64,000 nucleotides of DNA from Ardenticatenaceae bacterium (lineage in GTDB: Bacteria; Chloroflexota; Anaerolineae; Promineifilales; Promineifilaceae). The stretch lies in assembly GCA_020634435.1 (NCBI GenBank), contig JACKBS010000009.1:310001-374000 (forward strand). Reading direction: 5' to 3'. The translations under genes were made by a program, and so were the position numbers. The notes beneath the pieces are model-generated. The model saw nothing but the letters and a program-made list of their open reading frames with translations, was not told where the DNA came from and ran no database searches. This document shows, in pieces, positions 18,447-26,986 of the stretch; positions within the stretch are counted from its first letter, which is position 1, and the number at the start of each line of letters is the position of its first letter.

Positions 18447-19058
18447 ATGACAAAATCGCAACAACAAACCTGCTTCCTCCTCAGCTTCACCGTGATTTTG
18501 GTAGGCTACTTCATGATCTGGCTGCCCGGGCCATCCGCTGGATTGCAGCTGCTGGGCTTTGAGATGGGGGAGTGGACCAAGTTTTTTGGCCTGGGTGTCA
18601 AGCGCAACTGGTTTTACCTGCCGCCGATCACTCTGGCGTTAAGTATGCTATTTTTTACGGTGGGGTGGCGCAACGGCCGTTTCCAAACCTGGCTTTTTCG
18701 CGGTGTGGTTCTTGTGGTAAGTTTGCTCGCTTTCCCGGCGCTAGAAGATTTAACTGGACCGAGCCGAGGTGAATACCTTTCTCGTCTGGTCGCCATTGCT
18801 TTGGTTGTGGTTGTGGCGGGGTTGCTTACATTGTTTGGGGAACGTAAGTGGCCGTGGTTGCTCCCCTTGAGCCGTGTTTTGATGCTTGTTGCCGGGTTGG
18901 TTGGGCTAATTTTGCCGACGTTGATTTATTTGGAAGTACGGCCGTATGTCAGCGATTTGATGCATTTAGTGTTGGGTTACGGACCAGGGTTTTGGTTGAA
19001 TGCCGTGGGGCATACGGCCGTTGTGCTTTTGGCGGGTTGGCAGCTGGCAAAAAAATAG
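18447..19058 (+). CDS. Hypothetical integral membrane protein
   Basis: 203 aa with about six hydrophobic segments; no recognised family motif. The ATG at 18447 has no clear Shine-Dalgarno. It is followed by a convergent acpP with a shared hairpin between them. Function unknown. Confidence 0.7.
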   Translation: MTKSQQQTCFLLSFTVILVGYFMIWLPGPSAGLQLLGFEMGEWTKFFGLGVKRNWFYLPPITLALSMLFFTVGWRNGRFQTWLFRGVVLVVSLLAFPALEDLTGPSRGEYLSRLVAIALVVVVAGLLTLFGERKWPWLLPLSRVLMLVAGLVGLILPTLIYLEVRPYVSDLMHLVLGYGPGFWLNAVGHTAVVLLAGWQLAKK

Positions 19059-19091
19059 CGCCCTCAACAAGTAGTGTAGTGGAGAGCGCTG

Positions 19092-19148
19092 ATGAAGTTG
19101 TAATTAAGCAATTGAGTAATTGGGTAATTCAATTACTCAATTACCCAA
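19092..19148. repeat. Word-type hairpin / bidirectional terminator candidate
   Basis: Arms of aattgagtaatt and aattactcaatt plus extra aattgggtaatt words between the convergent ends of a membrane-protein gene and acpP. The placement suggests use as a two-way terminator. Confidence 0.65.
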
Positions 19149-19155
19149 TATCATC

Positions 19156-19395
19156 TTAATTCCGCATGTGGGTGTCGATGTAAGTAACCGCTTCGCCCAC
19201 GGTGGTGATTTTCTGAGCTTCTTCGTCGGAAATTTCGCCGTTGAAGCGTTCTTCAAAGGCCATAATCAGCTCAACCAGATCCAACGAATCTGCTTCCAGG
19301 TCTTCCCGGAAACGTGCCCCGGTCACAATTTGATCCTCGTCAACGCCTAATAATTCCACAATAATTTCTTTCACTTGCGCTTCTGTGTCGCTCAT
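19156..19395 (-). CDS. acpP: Acyl carrier protein
   Basis: 79-aa acidic four-helix carrier for fatty-acid synthesis; the phosphopantetheine site is Ser37 in the canonical DSLD motif. I use the ATG at 19395, with AAGGAG 7 nt upstream, rather than the in-frame start five codons earlier. No fab genes flank it. A strong promoter lies at 19447-19474, leaving a leader of about 45 nt. Confidence 0.97.
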   Translation of the reverse strand: MSDTEAQVKEIIVELLGVDEDQIVTGARFREDLEADSLDLVELIMAFEERFNGEISDEEAQKITTVGEAVTYIDTHMRN

Positions 19396-19446
19396 TCTAT
19401 TCTCCTTCAAGAAAACGTTTGTTTTTTAATTGGTGTATGGCGGGCA

Positions 19447-19474
19447 ATTGTAAGACCAACCCCCAGATTGTCAA
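19447..19474 (-). promoter_or_regulatory. acpP promoter
   Basis: On the minus strand, a consensus -35 TTGACA (19469-19474) and -10 TACAAT (19447-19452) are separated by 16 bp, upstream of acpP. Confidence 0.78.
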
Positions 19475-19574
19475 GGACACTTTGGGGACGCGGCTGGCCC
19501 GCACCAAAGAGGAAAACACCAGGTCAATCGGTTAGTTACGCGGATTTGTGACGGTTTGGTTCGATTTGCTGATC

Positions 19575-22500
19575 TTACAGCCAGACGGCCGTTCCCACCA
19601 ACAAATAAAAGGCAAACGCCAGGTCCACCAGGAAAAAGCTGTGGTCCACCAACCCATGCGCCACCATATCTGCCAGCGCCGCGCCGATACCCACCACAAC
19701 AGGCAGCCACTCAGCCGAAATGCGTGGCCGCAGTTGCCACAGGATTCGGGCCAAATTGCCGATGAGCCACAGACCTACCAACAGCCCCGGCAGGCCGATG
19801 CGCGTGGCGAAGTCTAGAAACACGTTGTGCGGATGGCTTAAATTTGGGTCGCGCCAGGCGGATTCCAAAATGTAACGGCCCCGATATTCATACAAGAAGT
19901 TGTCCAGCCCCACGCCAAACCAGGGATGGTCGCGCACCATGTTGAGGCTGGCTTGCCACAGGCTCAGACGGAAGACGCCCGTCTCCCCGGTGAGGCTGAG
20001 CCGTCCGGCCAGCGCCGGAATTTTTTCGATGGCTACCAACCCGACCACGCCAATTACCCCAAAGAGTAGCAGCCAGGGCCAGGTTTTACGGCCGTTTACC
20101 ACCTGCCATTGCCAAAAAATAATCACAAAGGCCGCAGGCAGCCCCAAAAACAGCCCACCCTTGCTGAAGGTAAGCAGGAAGGCGAGGAGGGTGGGCAGGA
20201 GAACGGCCGTATAAATCCACCACCGTTTGCCATGAATTTGTATGCTGCCCAGCAGCGCCATCGCCCCTAGCAAGGGCATGACGCGGCCGAGGTAGAGCGC
20301 CACGTTGTTGGGCGAGCCGTAAATCGATCGCAGGCGCAGCAAGCCGCCCTCGGCAGTGATGAGCTCTTCACGGGCGAAGCCAATTTGCCAGAGGCCGTAC
20401 AGCGCTACGACCAGACCGCCCAGCACAAAGCCATCGAGTATGCGCCACATTTCTGACGATTGCGGTTTTGTGCCGCGCAGCACCCAGTAAAAGAGCGCCG
20501 GTTCCAAAATCACCACGCGCCACTCGTTGCTGGCCACGTCTACGCGGTTGGTGAAGAAGAGGGAGGCGGTGGCGATTGCCGTTAAGGCAAGTATTCCGTA
20601 ATCGGTAAGTCGTAAGCGGTGAACGGTGAGCGGTTGGCCGTTTTTGATGCGGGATAGGTAGTGGGTGAGGCGGTTGGTAGCGTAGGCGGCAAAGGTGACG
20701 AGGGTGAATACCTCCACTGGGGAGAAGCGGTAGTTGAGAATCGGTTTGGCCATCGGGGTGACGTAAAACGGGAAGCAGAAGGCGACGAGGACGAGACCCC
20801 AGACAGGTCGCCAGTAAAGCAGCACAAACAACACCACCAGCGCGGCGGCGTAGATGAAAAAGGTGGGCGTGACATAATAAATCGAGGCAACGGCGGCGGT
20901 GAGGGCCAGCTGGCCGCCGTCGCCCAGTCGGCGATAGACGCCGCCCATCTGCTCGGCCCAGGTGAACCAGCCCGCCAAAAAGACGAGTGCAGCGGTAACG
21001 GCCGTTACGCCCAATTGCCAGCTCGTGTTCAACGCCACAAACCGCCGCCGCTGGCTGCGGGACCAATCGAGCCAATTTGCCTGCTTGCTAATTCGCATAG
21101 CCAATACGAAGGAGAGAACGGCCGTTCCCGCCAAAATCCACATTCCCCAGCGATACCACGGTTCGTCTGGCTGGTAGCCGACGCTAAAACCGTTCAGTGC
21201 CCACTGGTCCCAGCCGCGCGAGGCGATGATTTGCGCCGTGTGCACGCCGGGGGTCAGGTTGCGGGCGACCGGTTCGGTGGCGATGTAGTCGTCGCTTTTG
21301 ACGGCCGAAGTGAGGATGAGCATCGCCCCGTTTTCATCGCGGGGCAGGGCGTTGGCCGGTTGGCCGTCGATGGTGATGTAGAAGCGGGCGCGGAAGTTGG
21401 CCCGGCGCACCCGCAGCCCTAAATCGGTGCCGGTGAAGGTGAAGGTGACCTTGTCGCCGAGCAGCACGTCATCTGGCTGCTGGCCGATGTCGGCGCCAAA
21501 TTCGGGCGAAAATTCCCAATTGCCTTCATAAATCTGGGCTGGATTGTTGGGTTGGGCCAGATTGAAGCCGGGTTGGGCAACGGCCGTATTTCGTTCAGCA
21601 AGGGTGGTTTGCAGAGCGGTAGCCACTTCCGATCCTGCGATGCTAAATCCCCAGCGGGGATCGTCTGCTGGCGCGTCTGGCTGCCAATTTTCTAGAAAAG
21701 CGACGCCGAACCAGGGCCACTCCAACCGGGCGCGTTCCAGAGCGGCGATGGTGTACGCGGCTTGCTGGGCAGCGGTGACCTCGCCCCAAATGGACGGTTC
21801 GCCCGGCCAGTCGGTGGGCAGACTGTTCCAGCCCCAGTTGCCCGCCCAGATAGCTTTGTGGCCATCGCCGTTGCGCATCATCACCTCGCGCAGCAGGATG
21901 AGGCGGCTGAAGTTGAGTGTTTCGTTGGCCACGGTGCGGTCATCGGGCGGGCCGTTGAAGCCGTACGGCTTGGCGGCGGCGATGTCGAAGGCAGTCGCGG
22001 CGTCGGTTTCGTAGAGCTGTTGCAGGAAGAGGTGATCGGCCAAATTATCGGGGCCGGTTTCCACGGTGGGGGCCAGCGGCGCGGCCACAATCACGGCGTC
22101 GCTATCGGCGGTGCGGATGGTGCTGGCGGTGGCGCTCAAAAGTGCGCCGTACGCGTCGGGATTGGGCGGCTGGTTGCCCCAATGGCTGGCCAGATTGGGC
22201 TCGTCCCAGATGATGTAGAACTGGATCACATCCCCGTACCGTTCGGCAAATTCGGCGGCCCATTGCGCGAAGACGGCCGTTTCTACCGGCGCAAACTTAT
22301 TTTCAGGGTTGCCATCCAGCAGGGGGACGAGGGTGAGGTTTTGTTGGGAAACGGCCGTAACCAACCGATCCGCCTCCGCCCAATCAAAATCCTCGCTGAA
22401 ATAAAACGGCTGCTTCACAAACCGCACGCCCAAATCCGCAATCTGCTGTAGATTGTCGGCCAGTGCCGCATCATCGTACTGGTTGAGGGCGACGTTGAGG

Positions 22501-22664
22501 CCGGGCTGCACCCCGCCGAAGTTCACCGGCTGCGGCAGGCCATCGGGGATGCCCCGCGTGAGGAAATTGTGCCGAAATTGAAGCGCACCAATGGCGAGCA
22601 AGGAGATGAGGGCCAGAAATAGCCAAAATAGAGTTGATAGGCGGGCACGCCGGGCAGCATTCAT
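19575..22664 (-). CDS. Fusion of a glycosidase-like TIM-barrel domain with an O-antigen ligase
   Basis: 1029 aa. Residues 10-30 form a signal anchor. Residues about 40-350 look like a clan-A glycoside hydrolase barrel, with the putative acid/base Glu155 in IWDEPNLASHW and a later AIWAGNWGWNS stretch; a beta-sandwich (about 365-490) follows. Residues about 505-1029 are polytopic with a Wzy_C/O-antigen-ligase signature (SHPHNVFLDFATRIGLPG). It probably acts at the cell surface, joining or trimming glycan chains. Codons near 20610-20655 hold a word-type repeat in frame. It is one of three O-antigen-ligase proteins in the window. Whether the barrel is catalytic is unproven. Confidence 0.82.
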   Translation of the reverse strand: MNAARRARLSTLFWLFLALISLLAIGALQFRHNFLTRGIPDGLPQPVNFGGVQPGLNVALNQYDDAALADNLQQIADLGVRFVKQPFYFSEDFDWAEADRLVTAVSQQNLTLVPLLDGNPENKFAPVETAVFAQWAAEFAERYGDVIQFYIIWDEPNLASHWGNQPPNPDAYGALLSATASTIRTADSDAVIVAAPLAPTVETGPDNLADHLFLQQLYETDAATAFDIAAAKPYGFNGPPDDRTVANETLNFSRLILLREVMMRNGDGHKAIWAGNWGWNSLPTDWPGEPSIWGEVTAAQQAAYTIAALERARLEWPWFGVAFLENWQPDAPADDPRWGFSIAGSEVATALQTTLAERNTAVAQPGFNLAQPNNPAQIYEGNWEFSPEFGADIGQQPDDVLLGDKVTFTFTGTDLGLRVRRANFRARFYITIDGQPANALPRDENGAMLILTSAVKSDDYIATEPVARNLTPGVHTAQIIASRGWDQWALNGFSVGYQPDEPWYRWGMWILAGTAVLSFVLAMRISKQANWLDWSRSQRRRFVALNTSWQLGVTAVTAALVFLAGWFTWAEQMGGVYRRLGDGGQLALTAAVASIYYVTPTFFIYAAALVVLFVLLYWRPVWGLVLVAFCFPFYVTPMAKPILNYRFSPVEVFTLVTFAAYATNRLTHYLSRIKNGQPLTVHRLRLTDYGILALTAIATASLFFTNRVDVASNEWRVVILEPALFYWVLRGTKPQSSEMWRILDGFVLGGLVVALYGLWQIGFAREELITAEGGLLRLRSIYGSPNNVALYLGRVMPLLGAMALLGSIQIHGKRWWIYTAVLLPTLLAFLLTFSKGGLFLGLPAAFVIIFWQWQVVNGRKTWPWLLLFGVIGVVGLVAIEKIPALAGRLSLTGETGVFRLSLWQASLNMVRDHPWFGVGLDNFLYEYRGRYILESAWRDPNLSHPHNVFLDFATRIGLPGLLVGLWLIGNLARILWQLRPRISAEWLPVVVGIGAALADMVAHGLVDHSFFLVDLAFAFYLLVGTAVWL
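20606..20655. repeat. In-frame word repeat inside the GH/O-antigen-ligase gene
   Basis: Tandem words of the cggtaagt / cggtgaac type are translated on the minus strand as QPLTVHRLRLTDYG, the typical product of such words. It looks like one arm of a word hairpin captured in coding sequence. Confidence 0.5.
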
Positions 22665-22734
22665 GCGCTTGATTTTGCCACGAGACTTTTTTGGTGCAAC
22701 TATGATCTGCTTACGCTTTAACTACGGGGTTGGT

Positions 22735-22767
22735 ATTTCCCCGGAAACTCAAAGTTTCCGGGGAAAT
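22735..22767. repeat. REP palindrome, copy 1
   Basis: Perfect 15-bp inverted repeat (arm atttccccggaaact) with loop caa, located just beyond the 3' end of the RAYT gene. Confidence 0.92.
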
Positions 22768-22780
22768 GAGTGGCCGACTA

Positions 22781-23359
22781 CTAATCCCAATCCAGGTAGT
22801 TCAACTCATTGGGTAAGTGACGAGTAATCAAATAGTCTTGCACAAATTCTTTGTATTGTTGGCCGCTACCGAACAAGTCTTGGATAAAAGTACGGTCAAC
22901 AATCGTGCCGTCTCGCTCACCAATCCATTCTAAATAATTGGAGTAAGGCCATTCTTCTAAATGGTGGACTAGGCCATCTTTTACAGGGTTTGCATGAATG
23001 TAGCGGCATAAATGGCGTAAGTAATTTTCATTGCCAACGTGTCGGGCCTGGAAGCGACCTTCAAATAGAGTGCCTGTCCAGTCGTAGCGTCGCTGGACGG
23101 CGCGTGAGTAGCCGCCGAATAGACGCTTGGGAAGCTCACTGGCTGAGATTTGGCCATCTTGCCGTAGCAAAAAGTGATAGTGGTTGGGCATTAGGCAGTA
23201 GGCAATCATAACCAGAGAGAATTTGGTTAGATACTCCTTCATTTTCTGCAGAATATAGAGGTAATTGTCTTGTTCAATGAAGAGATTATGCCGCCCTGCG
23301 CCCCGATTGTAGATGTGGTAATAATGTCCTTGGGTAAACTGGATTTTCCGTCGTGGCAT
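22781..23359 (-). CDS. REP-associated tyrosine transposase (RAYT, TnpA-REP)
   Basis: 192-aa Y1-transposase-family protein. The HUH metal motif is NHYH (His60, His62) in MPNHYHFLL and the nucleophile is Tyr120 in CRYIHANP, both intact. Such single-strand-specific nucleases cut and mobilise REP palindromes and are usually kept as single-copy domesticated genes. REP copies lie 14 bp downstream and 17 and 111 bp upstream. The whole 22.4-24.2 kb region lacks the ACGGCCGT octamer that is common elsewhere, consistent with later arrival. ATG at 23359. Confidence 0.93.
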   Translation of the reverse strand: MPRRKIQFTQGHYYHIYNRGAGRHNLFIEQDNYLYILQKMKEYLTKFSLVMIAYCLMPNHYHFLLRQDGQISASELPKRLFGGYSRAVQRRYDWTGTLFEGRFQARHVGNENYLRHLCRYIHANPVKDGLVHHLEEWPYSNYLEWIGERDGTIVDRTFIQDLFGSGQQYKEFVQDYLITRHLPNELNYLDWD

Positions 23360-23375
23360 GAGGTATGTTCCTTAT

Positions 23376-23408
23376 ATTATCCCGGAAACTTAGAGTTTCC
23401 GGGATAAT
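23376..23408. repeat. REP palindrome, copy 2 (variant)
   Basis: Perfect 15-bp inverted repeat with arm attatcccggaaact and loop tag. The two base changes from copy 1 are compensated in both arms, so the fold is preserved. Confidence 0.9.
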
Positions 23409-23469
23409 GCGTAACTGGTTTGCTGATTTTGCCACGTGTTTGAGTTTGCGCAACTAGTAGGTGGTCGGT

Positions 23470-23502
23470 ATTTCCCCGGAAACTCAAAGTTTCCGGGGAA
23501 AT
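23470..23502. repeat. REP palindrome, copy 3
   Basis: Same arms and loop as copy 1, preceded by the same ggt as copy 1, ending eight bases before the 3' end of the FAD oxidoreductase gene. Confidence 0.92.
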
Positions 23503-23509
23503 GTGGGTG

Positions 23510-24817
23510 CTAGCCCATCACGGTATTGCTGCTTTCGGTGTTGAGGTCACGGAGGCGGGAGTAGAAGCCTGCGTTGAGGACCACGCCCGTGTATGGCATT
23601 TTTACCTGGACGGGGTCTTCGTCGTGGTTTTGCCCTTTTTCGACCGCGTCGATGAGCGTGGCCATAAGGTGGCCTACGCCAGCCGCGTTTTTGAACTGGT
23701 TGCCGCTGGTGCCCACCGCCAGATAAAAGCCGGGCAGATCAGATTGATCATAAACGGGAATCCAGTCGGCGGTGACGTCATACATGCTGACGATGCCGCT
23801 CGGTTTTGTGGGAATCTCTAGCTCCGGGATGCGGCGGGCCAGGCGATACACCTGAGTTTTCCACAGCTCGTCGGTGAGCTCTGTTTGGTACTCATCGGGA
23901 TTGTCTACCCACTCTTTGGGGTCGCATTCCGGGTCGGCGCTGCCCACGAGGATGTTGTTGCCAGTTTCAGGGCGGAAGTAGATGCCGTTGTCCGCGTCGG
24001 AAAAGACAAAGCCATCCTGGTTGAAGTTGAACCGTTTGGGTGAGGCAACGTGATGCACTTCGCGGCGTAGGGCGCTGGTTTTGATCTTCATGCCCTCTTC
24101 CACGCCCGCCAGCCGGTTGATGATAAATGAGTGTGGCCCGGCGGCATTGACGACAACGGGCGCGTCGATTTGGGTGCCGTCGCTGAGGGTGATGCCAGAA
24201 ACACGGCCGTTTTCCTTCCGCACTTCCACCACTTCCGCATTAAACAAAAACTCGCCGCCATTCCGCTGGGCCGCCTGCATCAAATTGTAGGTTGCCAACT
24301 GCGGATCGTTGACATAGCCGCCTTGCGGATTGTAAATGCCGCCGGTGAGCGGCGTGGTGGGCTCGTCCCAAAATGTCTCATCATCAATCGGCTGCGGCGG
24401 CCAGAACGAATGCAGATCGCCAATGGGGAACCGTTCGCGCAGCGCTTCCAGGCTCCACGTTTCGTAGGGAATGCCAATTTGCTCAAACAAGTTGATGAAG
24501 TTTTGCTCGCTGGGGTCGCCGTTGCGGAAGATGACAAAACCGCATTCGACAAACTTGGCGTAGCCGCGGTCATCGACGGGGCCGATGTAATTCTCCCAAT
24601 CTTTCCAGTAGAAGTAATTTTCATACGCCATGGTGGCGCCATCGAGTGTGGAGTAATGAAAGCGCACGATGGCACAGGAATTGCTGGTTGAGCCAAAACC
24701 AGCGGCAGGCAGTTTGTCGATGTTTAATGTTTTATAGCCGCGTTTTGTCAATTCATAGGCCGTGGCACAGCCAATGAGTCCGGCTCCAATGATGATGGCG
24801 TCAGGTTTTTGATTCAT
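23510..24817 (-). CDS. FAD-dependent oxidoreductase of the DAO/sarcosine-oxidase family
   Basis: 435 aa. The N-terminal dinucleotide-binding motif GAGLIGCATAYEL (from residue 11) and the C-terminal GTSGNQFKNAAGVGHLMA FAD-contact segment place it with glycine/D-amino-acid/sarcosine oxidases; NSCAIVRFHYS follows the first helix as in sarcosine oxidase beta. The substrate is probably an amine or N-methyl amino acid but is not determined. ATG at 24817 has a perfect GGAGG 4 nt upstream. It appears monocistronic. Confidence 0.9.
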   Translation of the reverse strand: MNQKPDAIIIGAGLIGCATAYELTKRGYKTLNIDKLPAAGFGSTSNSCAIVRFHYSTLDGATMAYENYFYWKDWENYIGPVDDRGYAKFVECGFVIFRNGDPSEQNFINLFEQIGIPYETWSLEALRERFPIGDLHSFWPPQPIDDETFWDEPTTPLTGGIYNPQGGYVNDPQLATYNLMQAAQRNGGEFLFNAEVVEVRKENGRVSGITLSDGTQIDAPVVVNAAGPHSFIINRLAGVEEGMKIKTSALRREVHHVASPKRFNFNQDGFVFSDADNGIYFRPETGNNILVGSADPECDPKEWVDNPDEYQTELTDELWKTQVYRLARRIPELEIPTKPSGIVSMYDVTADWIPVYDQSDLPGFYLAVGTSGNQFKNAAGVGHLMATLIDAVEKGQNHDEDPVQVKMPYTGVVLNAGFYSRLRDLNTESSNTVMG

Positions 24818-24840
24818 GATTCCTCCTCAGAAAAGGTAGG

Positions 24841-24857
24841 TCGGATTGCCAATCCGA
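24841..24857. repeat. Short perfect palindrome upstream of the FAD oxidoreductase
   Basis: tcggatt-gcc-aatccga, a 7-bp inverted repeat between the oxidoreductase start and the response-regulator stop; it could be an interspersed palindrome or an attenuator. Confidence 0.45.
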
Positions 24858-24960
24858 TTGACGATACTTCTGGCGGGGCTGCCAGATAAGGCCGTATTTT
24901 AGCATCATAAGCTCTGGGGCCGAGGTGAAGTTCTGCGTGAAATAGTGGGCAAAAAAGAAC

Positions 24961-25641
24961 CTATTCCGTGTTCTCATCCTCGTGCAAAGGCACAAACCCT
25001 TCGCGGAGCGCGTACAGGGCGGCCTGGGTGCGGGTGGCCAGGTGCAGCTTGCCGAGGATGTTGGAGACATGCGAGTAAACGGTGGTCACGCCGATGACGA
25101 GCATTTCGGCGATTTCCTGGTTGCTGAGGCCACGGGCTAGCAGTTTGAGCACGTCCATTTCTCGCTCGGTAAGGGGATCGACGATGGTGGGAGACGGCCG
25201 TTTCTCTGGCTGGGCGACTTCGGCTAACAATTTCTGGGCAATGGTGGGATGCAAGGATGCTTCGCCCCGGTGCACCTGCCGGATGGCATTCAGCAGCTCA
25301 TCTGGCCCGGTGTCTTTGATCAGGTAGCCCAGCGCGCCCGCTTTGATGGCTGGGAACACCTTGTCGTCGGTGGCAAAGCTGGTGAGCACCAGAATTTTCA
25401 TCTGCGGCTGCGCGGCTTTGATTTGGCGTGTCGCTTCGATGCCGTCTGTGCCGGGCATCACCAAATCCATCAGCACCACGTCTGGGTTCAGGTTGGCAAC
25501 GGCCGTTACCGCCTCTTCCCCGTTGCTAGCCTCGCCCACAATGGTCATGTCTGGCTCTGTGTCTAGCAAATCGCGAATGCCGCGCCGCACAATGTGGTGG
25601 TCGTCGGCGATGAGAATGCGAATTGGTTGGGAATCACTCAT
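24961..25641 (-). CDS. NarL/FixJ-family response regulator
   Basis: 226 aa: receiver domain (about 8-125; DDHH acidic pocket, phospho-acceptor Asp near 59 in VVLMDLVMPG, conserved Lys in LIKDTG) and a C-terminal LuxR-type helix-turn-helix (LTEREMDVLKLLARGLSNQEIAEML). The start ATG overlaps the expected TGA of the upstream histidine kinase (ATGA), the normal arrangement of a two-component operon. Confidence 0.95.
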   Translation of the reverse strand: MSDSQPIRILIADDHHIVRRGIRDLLDTEPDMTIVGEASNGEEAVTAVANLNPDVVLMDLVMPGTDGIEATRQIKAAQPQMKILVLTSFATDDKVFPAIKAGALGYLIKDTGPDELLNAIRQVHRGEASLHPTIAQKLLAEVAQPEKRPSPTIVDPLTEREMDVLKLLARGLSNQEIAEMLVIGVTTVYSHVSNILGKLHLATRTQAALYALREGFVPLHEDENTE

Positions 25642-26821
25642 ACCGGAACCTCCACCAGAATTTGCGTGCCCTGGCCGGGCGCGCTGTTGATGGTGAGACG
25701 GCCGTTTAGCTGCGCCACCCGTTCGGCCATGCCCTGTAGACCAACGCTGCCGGGCGGAACGGCCGTTGGTTCAAACCCAATCCCGTCATCCCCGATTTCA
25801 GGCAAACCTGGCCATTTTCGCGGCGCAGCTGCACAGCCAGCGTGCTGGCCTGAGCATATTTGGCACTGTTGTTGAGCGCCTCCTGGGCAATGCGGTACAG
25901 TCCGGTTTCGAGGTTGGCTGGTAAATGGCCGATTTCTTCCAGCGCCACGTGCATGGTTAGCCCACTGCGTGCTTCCACCGTGTCTAGCCGGGCTTGCAAG
26001 GCTGCTGCCAAGCCGCTGCTCTCCAAAATAGGCGGGCGCAGCTCAAAAATGAGCAGCCGGGTCTCTTGCAGCGTTTGCTTGGCATCTTCCTGAATAGCCG
26101 CCAGATAGGCTTGCACCGCTTCGTTTTGTCCGGCGGTTAGCTTGCGGCTGGCGGCTTCTGCCTGCAAAGTCAGGCCGTACAGCGTTTGGGCTACCGAATC
26201 GTGTAAATCCCGCGCCAGGCGGGTGCGCTCGTTGGCCACAGCCAGCTCTTCGGCCTGATTGGCGTAGGTTTGCAGCTGTTGGTGAGCGGTTTGCAGGTCG
26301 GCCAGCAGCTGTTCGCTATGCTGGCGGGCGGCATCAGCTTGCAGCACCAGCCGCACAAACGCGGCCACAAAAATGAGCCCGGCTTCATAGAGCAGGATGA
26401 AAGAGAAGGCTACCGGAATGCCAAACTGGATGATTTGGGCAACGGCCGTTGCCACCACCAAAATCCCTGTCCAAATTAAGCTGTCCCGCCGCGAGAGCAA
26501 ATAAGCCGCCTGCCCGCACAAAACAATGTACAGCATGGCAAAAAAGTCGAGCTCGTAAAAGAAAAGGGAGCCGACAAAAACCAAAATCATCTGCACAGCC
26601 AGATAAATGTGCGCTCGTAGGGAAGAACCGCGCGTGAGCAGCGGTTCCAGCCCCATCGCCGCGCCAAAGATAAGCAAAATGAGGGAGATGGCCCAGGTGA
26701 GCGGATGCTGCTGCTCGATAAATTCAGTAATCCAGCGCAGGCTGACGGCCCCCCACAGGGAAAAGCTGATGAGCAAAAATGTGCCAGCGCCCGGCCGCGT
26801 GAACCAACGTCGTTTTACCAT
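25638..26821 (-). CDS. Sensor histidine kinase (HisKA_3 / NarX-type), frameshifted near its end
   Basis: N-terminal half has several membrane helices (about residues 15-165), then a coiled region and the dimerisation/phosphoacceptor box ERTRLARDLHDSVAQTLYGL, then a GHKL ATPase domain. The reading frame breaks at about 25800: the ORF as it stands runs into an unrelated tail and stops at 25706, but the next frame continues with DDGIGFEP, GLQGMAERV and GQGTQILVEVPV and ends with TGA overlapping the response-regulator ATG. One missing G (ctg-aaatc for ctggaaatc) explains everything, so a sequencing error or a very recent mutation is likely. A TATAAT lies 6 bp before the ATG (leaderless candidate). 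Confidence 0.85.
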
Positions 26822-26833
26822 CTGAACATTATA
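26822..26833 (-). promoter_or_regulatory. -10 element for a leaderless histidine-kinase transcript
   Basis: On the minus strand a perfect TATAAT (26828-26833) is followed by six bases and then the ATG, so transcription would start at or next to the start codon. No good -35 is seen; an ACGGCCGT octamer lies in the spacer region. Confidence 0.5.
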
Positions 26834-26986
26834 GGGGATTGGGAACGGCCGTACATCCTAAAAATTATGGAGACCGGTTCCCAAAAATTCAGGAGCGCCA
26901 TTTCCACCCCTTTGTGGATGTGCCAGCCACGCCAATCTGCCACACTGTTGGCAACAAATTCAAAACTTTTGCAAAGGAGAAATATC

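Noticed and set aside
19430..19570. tRNA or small RNA in the acpP upstream region
   Set aside because: No cloverleaf or conserved TpsiC arm; the region is explained by the acpP promoter.
20661..21422. 253-aa plus-strand ORF inside the GH/O-antigen-ligase gene
   Set aside because: Antisense to a clear membrane-protein frame; low-complexity Gly/Glu/Arg composition and no domain.
22735..23502. CRISPR-like array
   Set aside because: The repeats are palindromic REPs at irregular spacing around a RAYT gene, without spacers or cas genes.
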